From: JAAYBT01 sp964404395
GTDB lineage: Bacteria; Bacillota; Clostridia; Acetivibrionales; DTU013
Assembly (NCBI GenBank): GCA_964404395.1
Contig: CAYOKA010000072.1
Location: forward strand, 1 to 10,936
DNA length: 10,936 bases
Reading direction: 5' to 3'
The position numbers and the translations under genes are program-made. Of this stretch, positions 5,389 through 10,936 are shown piece after piece (the first letter of the stretch is position 1; every line of letters begins with the position of its first letter). The notes beneath the pieces are model-generated. The model did no database searches, was not told the DNA's origin, and was given only the letters and a program-made list of their open reading frames with translations.

Positions 5389-6468
5389 ATGCAAAGAAGA
5401 TTCACGCTGTGCCTTGCATTTTGTATCACAGTTTTTTTGATGATTTCGATCTTTACAGCTTGTGGAAGCGATGAAGAAAATAATGAGCCTCTGCCTGTCG
5501 TTGCACAGACTACGGCTATTGAACCGGAAATAACGAAACCGGCGGTGCCGGAGCCTGCTGAGGTCGAAGAAACGGTTGAAATAGAGGACGTTTTTTCACT
5601 GCCTATACAGGGTGTACGGCCTATGGCGGTCATGATTGATAATGAGGGTACTAGAGTCTTGCCCCAGGGAGGCCTGGACAAGGCGCAGATAGTTTATGAA
5701 ATAATTGTAGAGGGCGGCTTGACAAGATTGATGCCGGTATTCTGGGGTACAGAGCCTGAAATGATTGGTCCTGTAAGGAGCGCCAGAGATTATTTCCTTG
5801 ACTACAGTATGGAATACGATGCGATTTATGTGCATTATGGTGGCAGCCCCCAAGCAGGTAAGGACATAAAAAAATACAAGATCAATGAGGTTGACGGGCT
5901 TTATTTGGGACCTGATGTTTTTTGGGATCTGACTAAGGATCCAGGCAATTGGCAAGATTCCTATACTTCTATGGAAAAGCTGCAGGCATATGCACAGAAG
6001 AAGAAATTTAGTGCCACGACGCAGGCGGAGTTTCCTCTTACATACAATCAGGCAGACGCAGCTCTCGTGACAGGGGATAGTGCAACGGCGGTCACGTTAA
6101 AATATCCTTCTATGACATCAAAGTATGAGTATGATAGTGCAACAGGGCTTTATATGCGTTTCAGGTATGGTAAGGAGCATATGGAAAGGGTTACAGAAAA
6201 ACAGTTTGCAGCAAAGAACATTATAGTTATGTATGTGCCGAACTACGATATAAAGGGTGACTCGGCAGGACGCCAAAGCATGGATACCATCGGAACCGGA
6301 AAGGGCTATTTTATTACAGGTGGTAAAGCGATTAATTTGAAATGGTCCAAGGAGTCCAGAACAGCTCAGACAAAATATACTGATGATGCAGGTAATTCAA
6401 TCACGCTGAACCGCGGACAGACGTGGATACAAATAATGCCCTTGACGGCCAAGGTGACCATTGAGTAG
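5389..6468 (+). CDS. DUF3048 (YerB-like) lipoprotein
   Basis: The 359-residue protein is exported and lipid-anchored. Residues 1-24 form a signal peptide (RR, then a hydrophobic core) ending in the lipobox FTAC with C25. The -3 phenylalanine is less usual than leucine. A Pro/Glu-rich linker spans about 26-68, followed by the DUF3048 domain. Conserved motifs are MIDN (82-85), the VYEIIVEGGLTR stretch and GPVRSARDY (127-135), then a smaller C-terminal domain ending in GQTWIQIMP. Bacillus YerB is a family member; its biochemical role is not known to me, and location on the outer face of the membrane is the main firm inference. The ribosome binding site GGGGAGG (5375-5381) is 7 nt before the ATG. 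Its last codons are the first, degenerate unit of a tandem repeat running into the downstream intergenic DNA. Confidence 0.9.
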   Translation: MQRRFTLCLAFCITVFLMISIFTACGSDEENNEPLPVVAQTTAIEPEITKPAVPEPAEVEETVEIEDVFSLPIQGVRPMAVMIDNEGTRVLPQGGLDKAQIVYEIIVEGGLTRLMPVFWGTEPEMIGPVRSARDYFLDYSMEYDAIYVHYGGSPQAGKDIKKYKINEVDGLYLGPDVFWDLTKDPGNWQDSYTSMEKLQAYAQKKKFSATTQAEFPLTYNQADAALVTGDSATAVTLKYPSMTSKYEYDSATGLYMRFRYGKEHMERVTEKQFAAKNIIVMYVPNYDIKGDSAGRQSMDTIGTGKGYFITGGKAINLKWSKESRTAQTKYTDDAGNSITLNRGQTWIQIMPLTAKVTIE

Positions 6469-6578
6469 GCGGGCGGGACGGTGAAAGGGTGGTTTTGAGC
6501 AGGCGAGAGGACGAAAGGGTGGTTTTGAGCAGGCGAGAGGAGCAGGAGATAGGGTGCCTTTGAATAAGCGGCAGGGAA
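6451..6578 (+). repeat. Tandem 30-bp repeat beginning in the DUF3048 gene tail
   Basis: Two adjacent 30-bp units (6483-6512 and 6513-6542) differ only at their last base; the core reads AGGGTGGTTTTGAGCAGGCG. A diverged copy lies upstream, covering the last codons and the stop of the DUF3048 gene (6451-6480, TTGAGTAGGCG against TTGAGCAGGCG). Another diverged copy lies downstream (6551-6578). This fits stepwise duplication of the 3' end of the gene into the intergenic space. There is no clear terminator after the DUF3048 gene. Confidence 0.85.
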
Positions 6579-6602
6579 GCAGGCAAGCATGTCCGAAAGA
6601 AT

Positions 6603-6632
6603 TTGTTAGCTCACATAAATAGCGGGTATAAA
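6603..6632 (+). promoter_or_regulatory. Sigma-A-like promoter for the rubredoxin-domain gene
   Basis: TTGTTA (6603-6608), an 18-nt spacer and TATAAA (6627-6632) are present. The expected start near 6639 gives a leader of about 31 nt. Confidence 0.5.
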
Positions 6633-6670
6633 TCAAGCATAATTCAATTTGATGAAAGGATGATAAGACC

Positions 6671-7006
6671 ATGAAGAAACTATGGAAATGCAGCGTATGT
6701 GGATTTGTTCATTCAGGAGATGAGGCTCCCGATGTATGCCCGAAATGCGGAGCACCGAAGGATAAGTTTATTGAGCTTAGCGCTGAGGATGCCGAAAAGA
6801 TTCGCATGTCAGACCGAACCAATGACATTCACATGGAAATTGTCACTCTTGCCGGAAGGATAGCCACACTGGCTCAGGAAGGAATTGAAATAGATTTGGA
6901 CCCTCCCTGTGTCGCTTTGTTTAAAGATGCCATTCAGGAATCCTGGGTCATCAAGCACAGATCCAAAGCCGAGCTGGAAGGTCACATGAAAAGAGGTAAG
7001 TGGTAA
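6671..7006 (+). CDS. Rubredoxin-domain protein with small helical C-terminal domain
   Basis: The 111-residue protein starts with a rubrerythrin-type rubredoxin domain. C7-x2-C10 (KCSVCGF) and C23-x2-C26 (CPKCGAP) form a four-cysteine iron site, within about residues 1-36. The remainder (about 50-111) is a separate, probably helical segment with the recognisable strings EGIEIDLDPPCVALFKDAI and KAELEGHMKRGKW. I recognise this arrangement in clostridial rubredoxin-like proteins, but know no measured function. Electron transfer or oxidative-stress defence in the cytosol is plausible. The full four-helix diiron domain of rubrerythrin is absent, so it is not itself a rubrerythrin peroxidase. The ATG at 6671 is preceded by AAAGGA about 10 nt upstream. 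Its final codons are duplicated just downstream. Confidence 0.85.
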   Translation: MKKLWKCSVCGFVHSGDEAPDVCPKCGAPKDKFIELSAEDAEKIRMSDRTNDIHMEIVTLAGRIATLAQEGIEIDLDPPCVALFKDAIQESWVIKHRSKAELEGHMKRGKW

Positions 7007-7037
7007 GAGGATAGGTATAAATGAAAAGAGATAAGTG
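6986..7037 (+). repeat. Direct repeat of the rubredoxin-domain gene tail
   Basis: The 17-nt stretch ATGAAAAGAGGTAAGTG at 6986-7002, part of the last codons, recurs with one mismatch at 7021-7037, a period of 35 nt. The following 40 nt contain further loose GTAAG/ATAAG echoes up to about 7073. Confidence 0.75.
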
Positions 7038-7076
7038 CGCAGGTGTAAGTGATACGTAGATAAGCGGTAAGAAGCG

Positions 7077-7118
7077 CGGGCACTTCCGCAGATACAATAG
7101 CGGAGGTGTCCGAATTTT
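7077..7118 (+). terminator. Hairpin, probable terminator before the GH42 gene
   Basis: A 13-bp stem with two G-U pairs joins 7077-7089 to 7100-7112 around a 10-nt loop and is followed by AATTTTGATTT. It could end the rubredoxin-domain transcript. The T-run is short, and the inner CACTTCCGC/GCGGAGGTG symmetry could instead be an operator or leader structure for the beta-galactosidase gene, whose ATG is 20 nt downstream. Confidence 0.58.
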
Positions 7119-7137
7119 GATTTAGGAGGCAGGGACG

Positions 7138-9213
7138 ATGATTCAAAGGTATGAACCGATTAACAAAAAATGCAATGCTTTACTTCACGGGGCAGATTAT
7201 AACCCGGATCAGTGGATGGAAACACCTGAAATTTGGGATGAGGATATGAGGCTGATGAAGCTGGCCGGATGTAATGTCATGTCGGTGGGCATCTTCTCCT
7301 GGTCCAGTCTGGAGCCGGAGGAAGGCAGATTCGAATTTGAGTGGCTGGATACAATTCTTGATAAGCTGGCTGAAAACAATGTCTATGCAATTCTTGCCAC
7401 TCCAACTGGTGCAAAACCGGCATGGATGTCACAGAAATATCCCGAAATATTGCGTGTGCAGGAAAACAGACAGAGAAATCTTCATGGACAACGACACAAT
7501 CACTGCTTCACATCGCCTGTATACCGCGAAAAGGCTGCTATTATCAACCGTAAGCTGGCTGAACGCTACAAGGATCATCCTGCCCTGCTGGCATGGCATA
7601 TATCGAACGAATATGGTGGTGAATGCCACTGTGAGCTTTGCCAGGAGGCCTTCAGAAATTGGCTTAAGAAAAAGTATCATAACAATCTCAAGGAATTGAA
7701 TCATGCATGGTGGACAGGCTTTTGGAGCCATCGCTTCAATGACTGGTCACAGCTGGAATCGCCCTCGCCACAGGGAGAAAACCAGGTCCACGGTCACAAT
7801 TTGGACTGGAAACGTTTTGTTACCGACCAGACTATTGGTTTTTACAAAAATGAAATAGAGCCGCTTAGAGGGCTAACGCCGGACATTCCGATAACCACCA
7901 ACTTTATGGGTACGTATCCGGGGCTGAATTATTGGAAATTCGCTGAAGAAGTGGATGTTGTATCATGGGATAATTATCCCGCCTGGCATAATGATTATGA
8001 AAAGACATGGGAGCTGGCTGCGGACATATCCTTTGTACACGATATAAACCGTTCATTAAAAGGCGGAAAGCCCTTCATGCTTATGGAAAGCACCCCTAGC
8101 CTTGTAAACTGGCAGCCGGTATGCAAGCTGAAAAAGCCGGGCATGCATCTTTTATCCTCAATTCAGGCAGTTGCACACGGCTCCGATACAGTGCAGTACT
8201 TCCAGTGGAGAAAGAGCCGCGGATCCTCCGAAAAGCTGCACGGCGCGGTGGTGGATCATTGCGGGCATGAGCATACACGGGTGTTCGGAGATGTTGCCGA
8301 GGTCGGAGAGGTTTTGAAGAAGCTGGGTAAGGTAGTCGGTACGACAGTGAGGCCTGAAGTTGCTATCATATATGATTGGGAAAATCGTTGGGCTATTGAT
8401 GATGCACAGGGCTTTTCAAAGGATAGGAAAAGCTATGAACAAACATGCAAGGATCATTACAGGGTTTTCTGGAGCAAGGGCATTCCTGTCGATGTTATCG
8501 ACATGGACTGTGATTTCTCAAATTACAAGCTGCTTGTGGCGCCGATGCTTTATATGATAAGGCCGGGTGTGGGAGAAAGGATTGAAGCTTTTGTTAAGAA
8601 TGGGGGCAGCTTTATCACTACCTACGCTACGGGATACGTGGACGAGAATGATCTGTGCTTCCTGGGAGGTTTCCCGGGACCCCTGCGTAAGGTAACGGGC
8701 ATATGGGCTGAGGAAATCGACAGTCTTTATCCCTTAGACAGTAATGTGATTACATTGTCGGACGACTGCATGGCCGGGCTTATGAGAGAGTATAAGGCAG
8801 TGGACTTCTGCGAGCTGATTCATGCGGAAACGGCACAGACATTAGGTGTATACAGCGAGGATTTTTATGCCGGGAGACCTGCCCTGACGGTTAACTCCTT
8901 TGGAGAGGGGAAAGCCTGGTATATGGCTTCCAGATTTGATGAGAGCTTCTTAAAAGACTTCTATACATCGCTGAGTGCAGAGCTTGGCCTGAAGAGGGTG
9001 ATTAGTGCCGAGCTGCCTGGCGGAGTGACTGCTCAGGTCAGGACCGATGGTAGCGATGAATATGTATTCCTGATGAATTTTTCCGAGGAGCCAAGAATGG
9101 TCGATTTAGGGCAGGATAAAGCGGATGATATGTTGACCGGGGAAAAGGGCTTAGCGCGGGTTTCATTAAAACCTTACGGAGTTGCAGTTCTTAGCAGGAC
9201 GGCTGCGAAATGA
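7138..9213 (+). CDS. GH42 family beta-galactosidase
   Basis: The 691-residue protein is a complete glycoside hydrolase family 42 enzyme, a retaining beta-galactosidase usually acting on short galactosides taken into the cell. The TIM-barrel catalytic domain spans about 14-390, the GH42 trimerisation domain about 395-615, and the small C-terminal beta domain about 620-691. The acid/base is E158 (ISNEYGG) and the nucleophile E317 (LMESTPS). C123 and the cluster C163, C165, C168 match the structural zinc site known from Thermus GH42. The start fits the family (LLHGADYNPDQW), with AGGAGG (7124-7129) 8 nt before the ATG. There is no signal peptide, so it is cytosolic and depends on uptake, but no sugar transporter or regulator lies beside it here. 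Natural substrate (lactose, galacto-oligosaccharide or plant-derived galactoside) cannot be told from sequence. Confidence 0.95.
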   Translation: MIQRYEPINKKCNALLHGADYNPDQWMETPEIWDEDMRLMKLAGCNVMSVGIFSWSSLEPEEGRFEFEWLDTILDKLAENNVYAILATPTGAKPAWMSQKYPEILRVQENRQRNLHGQRHNHCFTSPVYREKAAIINRKLAERYKDHPALLAWHISNEYGGECHCELCQEAFRNWLKKKYHNNLKELNHAWWTGFWSHRFNDWSQLESPSPQGENQVHGHNLDWKRFVTDQTIGFYKNEIEPLRGLTPDIPITTNFMGTYPGLNYWKFAEEVDVVSWDNYPAWHNDYEKTWELAADISFVHDINRSLKGGKPFMLMESTPSLVNWQPVCKLKKPGMHLLSSIQAVAHGSDTVQYFQWRKSRGSSEKLHGAVVDHCGHEHTRVFGDVAEVGEVLKKLGKVVGTTVRPEVAIIYDWENRWAIDDAQGFSKDRKSYEQTCKDHYRVFWSKGIPVDVIDMDCDFSNYKLLVAPMLYMIRPGVGERIEAFVKNGGSFITTYATGYVDENDLCFLGGFPGPLRKVTGIWAEEIDSLYPLDSNVITLSDDCMAGLMREYKAVDFCELIHAETAQTLGVYSEDFYAGRPALTVNSFGEGKAWYMASRFDESFLKDFYTSLSAELGLKRVISAELPGGVTAQVRTDGSDEYVFLMNFSEEPRMVDLGQDKADDMLTGEKGLARVSLKPYGVAVLSRTAAK

Positions 9214-9240
9214 ACAGCTACAGAATGAACGAACGAGTTA

Positions 9241-9270
9241 TTTACAGTCGAAATGAAAAAAATGTATAAA
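9241..9270 (+). promoter_or_regulatory. Candidate distal promoter of the SLH protein gene
   Basis: TTTACA (9241-9246), an 18-nt spacer and TATAAA (9265-9270); each hexamer matches five of six consensus bases. The surrounding DNA is very AT-rich, so chance matches are likely. Confidence 0.4.
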
Positions 9271-9300
9271 AATAATATTAAATCAATAAAAATAAGAAAA

Positions 9301-9324
9301 AGGTTAATTGAAAGGTTAATTGAA
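9301..9324 (+). repeat. Perfect 12-bp tandem repeat
   Basis: AGGTTAATTGAA occurs twice in direct succession (9301-9312, 9313-9324). It lies between the two candidate promoters and directly upstream of the proximal one, a place where paired direct repeats can serve as a binding site. No factor is known. Confidence 0.7.
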
Positions 9325-9336
9325 AAAACCACAATT

Positions 9337-9353
9337 GGCTTGCAAAGCAAGTC
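9337..9353. repeat. Palindrome over the proximal -35 box
   Basis: GGCTTGC (9337-9343) and GCAAGTC (9347-9353) form a 7-bp inverted repeat, with one G-U if read as RNA, around AAA. It covers the -35 hexamer of the proximal promoter and part of its spacer, the position of a repressor operator. As an RNA hairpin it has no proper T-run, so a terminator for the GH42 gene is less likely. Confidence 0.55.
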
Positions 9354-9368
9354 GTTTAATAGTATAAT
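9340..9368 (+). promoter_or_regulatory. Candidate proximal promoter of the SLH protein gene
   Basis: TTGCAA (9340-9345), a 17-nt spacer and a perfect TATAAT (9363-9368). The expected start near 9375 gives a 5' leader of about 188 nt. Confidence 0.6.
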
Positions 9369-9562
9369 TTGCAATATGTAATAATTATGCAGAAAAAAAT
9401 AAACTTTACAAAAAACAAAAGTTCAGAGGGGGGTGTAAAAATTATTTTTATTTCCAAGGAAACTGGGACACTACCCAAATCATAGGCAATTATCTTATTT
9501 CATGTCCTAGTTCTAGTTCAAAACCTTAATTCAAAATTTCAACTATGAAAGGGAACGAAATT

Positions 9563-10936
9563 ATGTCTAAAGCAGGGAAACAAAAGGGTTTGGCAGCATT
9601 GCTTGTAGTATTCATGCTACTTATGATGTTGCCAACAGCATCGTTTGCATCGGGATTTACCGATATGCCGGACGATTGGTCGAAAACTGCACTTGAGAAT
9701 GCAGTAAGCAATGGTTTGCTAAAAGGCGACAATGGCAAAATTATGCCAAAGGACAATTTGACAAGAGCTCAAATGGCAGCTGTCGTAAACAGAGCCTTTG
9801 GAACAACGGAGAAGGCGTCACTGAGCAAATATACAGATGTGGCAGCCAACGCATGGTATTATAACGACATGGCAAAGGCTGTGCAAATGGGAACATTTGA
9901 GGGCAGCGGTAATAAATTAAACCCGAATAACAGCATAACTCGTGAAGAAGCATTTGTAGTACTTGCACGCGCATTCAAGTTATCCGGTGCATCTGAAAGC
10001 GCACTGAATAAGTTTAGTGATAAAGCTTCGGTAAGCCAGTGGGCAAAAGATGGAGTTGCCTCACTTGTTTCGGCAGGATATGTAGCCGGATCAAACGGTA
10101 AGCTCAATCCTAAGAGTTACATAACAAGAGCAGAGTTTGCTAAAATGATGGACAATCTTCTGAAAAAATACATAAATGCTGCAGGAACCTATGATGAGGA
10201 TATTACCGGCAACGTGATGATTAATGTGGCAGATGTAGTTTTGAAGGATATCACTGTTGCAGGCGACTTGATTATCGGAGACGGTGTCGGAGATGGTGAC
10301 GTTACCCTGGATAGTGTGGTTGTTACCGGCCGGACAGTAATTCGCGGCGGCGGTGTAGATTCTATCAAAATCATTGGCAATTCGAAAATTCAGAACATTG
10401 TAATTGCACGGGTCAATGGACAGCTCAGAGTATTCTCTGAGGATGGTACCGAAATCGGTGAGGTTATAGTCGACGGTAAGGACGACGTTATAATTGAGGG
10501 TAATGTAGGAAGCGTAGCGATTATTGCTTCCGATGTTACAGTAAACGCAAATGATGCACAGATTGCATCGGTGACAATCGAAGGCACAAATTCAAATATT
10601 GTTGTTGGCGCAAATTCAACAATACAAACCGCTACGGCAAACGCAGCAAATTCGACAATTACTGCTTCGGCAGGTTCTAGAATAACAAATGTAGTAGTAA
10701 ATGCAGACGGAGCAAATGTTACCGGCGCCGGTAATGTTGGTGCTGTTGCGGCTAATGCCAACAATGTATCTGTTTCCACAACCGGAACTAAGGTTACCGC
10801 AGGCGAGGGGACAGAAGGTGTAAAAGCGGGAAACACAAATGTTTCACCGGGGACAACCGTTAACACTACGCCGCCAAGCAGTAGTTCAGGCGGGGGTGGG
10901 GATACAAGACCTACTGTAAGTGCTATTACGGTTACA
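9563..10936 (+). CDS. SLH-domain cell-surface protein, incomplete at the window end
   Basis: The first 458 residues are in the window and the reading frame is still open. Residues 1-29 are a signal peptide (KAGKQK, long hydrophobic core, cleavage after SFA). Three S-layer homology domains follow at about 30-85, 86-145 and 146-205, with the signature motifs TRAQ (67-70), TREE (126-129) and TRAE (188-191). SLH domains bind pyruvylated secondary cell-wall polymer, so the protein is held on the wall. Residues about 209-430 are rich in Val, Ile, Asn, Thr, Gly and Ala with repeated short strand-turn units, suggesting a beta-helix-like stalk. A Pro-Ser-Gly linker (437-446) then leads into the next domain. 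No cysteine is seen. The ATG at 9563 has AAAGGGA upstream; an in-frame ATG at 9545 lacks a ribosome binding site. Whether it is the main S-layer protein or a minor surface protein is unknown. Confidence 0.9.
   Translation, partial: MSKAGKQKGLAALLVVFMLLMMLPTASFASGFTDMPDDWSKTALENAVSNGLLKGDNGKIMPKDNLTRAQMAAVVNRAFGTTEKASLSKYTDVAANAWYYNDMAKAVQMGTFEGSGNKLNPNNSITREEAFVVLARAFKLSGASESALNKFSDKASVSQWAKDGVASLVSAGYVAGSNGKLNPKSYITRAEFAKMMDNLLKKYINAAGTYDEDITGNVMINVADVVLKDITVAGDLIIGDGVGDGDVTLDSVVVTGRTVIRGGGVDSIKIIGNSKIQNIVIARVNGQLRVFSEDGTEIGEVIVDGKDDVIIEGNVGSVAIIASDVTVNANDAQIASVTIEGTNSNIVVGANSTIQTATANAANSTITASAGSRITNVVVNADGANVTGAGNVGAVAANANNVSVSTTGTKVTAGEGTEGVKAGNTNVSPGTTVNTTPPSSSSGGGGDTRPTVSAITVT

Larger units (their letters stand above)
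9214..9562. other. AT-rich intergenic region and S-layer gene leader
   Basis: These 349 bp hold no gene. They contain two candidate promoters (9241-9270 and 9340-9368), a 12-bp tandem repeat (9301-9324), a palindrome (9337-9353) and a long leader with an isolated G-run (9428-9433). No convincing terminator for the GH42 gene is visible. Confidence 0.8.

Noticed and set aside
5190..5474. Plus-strand open frame across the divergent PilZ/DUF3048 promoter region
   Set aside because: It runs through the PilZ promoter into the DUF3048 signal peptide and has no ribosome binding site.
6483..6542. CRISPR array
   Set aside because: The 30-bp units abut directly with no spacers, and no cas gene is present.
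6397..6672. Open frames on the minus strand across the 30-bp repeat, giving a repetitive Pro/Ser-rich protein
   Set aside because: A 30-bp period keeps several frames open by arithmetic. More than one minus frame is open, with no ribosome binding site or family resemblance.
9441..9485. Leader peptide of 14 codons after the G-run
   Set aside because: Its only possible start is ATT, which is rarely used; no other support.
9375..9562. c-di-GMP riboswitch in the S-layer leader
   Set aside because: I could not find the conserved core sequences of either known class; the leader is mostly A/T-rich.
10390..10866. Long minus-strand open frame (158 codons) within the SLH gene
   Set aside because: Low-complexity Thr/Val/Pro composition mirrors the repetitive plus-strand gene; no plausible start site or family match.

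Overview
The window reads as ordinary chromosome of a Gram-positive clostridial bacterium (Firmicutes, class Clostridia). The evidence is the gene set (mtaB, ireB, ruvX, a DUF1292 protein, a DUF523 protein, a ferredoxin-tailed aldo/keto reductase, a rubredoxin-domain protein), strong purine-rich ribosome binding sites, many AT-rich sigma-A-like promoters, and a cell-surface protein anchored by SLH domains. An anaerobe related to Ruminiclostridium/Acetivibrio or a neighbouring group is my inference; I cannot name the species. I see no phage, plasmid, transposon, CRISPR, tRNA or rRNA feature.

Layout. Positions 1-456 hold a DUF523 gene. It converges on a small HPr-like gene (545-772, minus strand) across a shared bidirectional terminator. 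A compact divergent promoter region (846-911) serves the HPr-like gene and mtaB (982-2295), a tRNA methylthiotransferase. ireB (2372-2629) follows and ends in a strong terminator. Directly behind it lies a tight trio: aldo/keto reductase with two [4Fe-4S] motifs (2681-3628), ruvX (3646-4062) and an acidic DUF1292 protein (4101-4385). The trio converges on a PilZ (c-di-GMP receptor) gene on the minus strand (4455-5141), with a terminator hairpin ending at the PilZ stop codon. Then come a DUF3048 lipoprotein (5389-6468), a tandem repeat, a rubredoxin-domain protein (6671-7006), a hairpin, an intracellular GH42 beta-galactosidase (7138-9213), a 349-bp AT-rich intergenic/leader region, and the 5' part of an SLH surface protein (9563 to the window end, incomplete).

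How the genes relate. The conserved clostridial core ireB-ruvX-DUF1292 is present but carries the aldo/keto reductase inside it. mtaB (tRNA modification), ireB (substrate of a Ser/Thr kinase pathway linked to cell-wall stress) and ruvX (16S rRNA processing/nuclease family) are housekeeping functions. The PilZ, DUF3048, GH42 and SLH genes appear to be separately controlled single genes.

I did not find a convincing new multi-gene system. The items most worth a second look are: the HPr-like protein that lacks the phospho-histidine motif but keeps the regulatory-serine motif; tandem duplications that begin in the 3' ends of two neighbouring genes; and the S-layer gene's upstream region, with two candidate promoters, a palindrome over one -35 box, and a leader of about 190 nt carrying a Shine-Dalgarno-like G-run far from any start codon.
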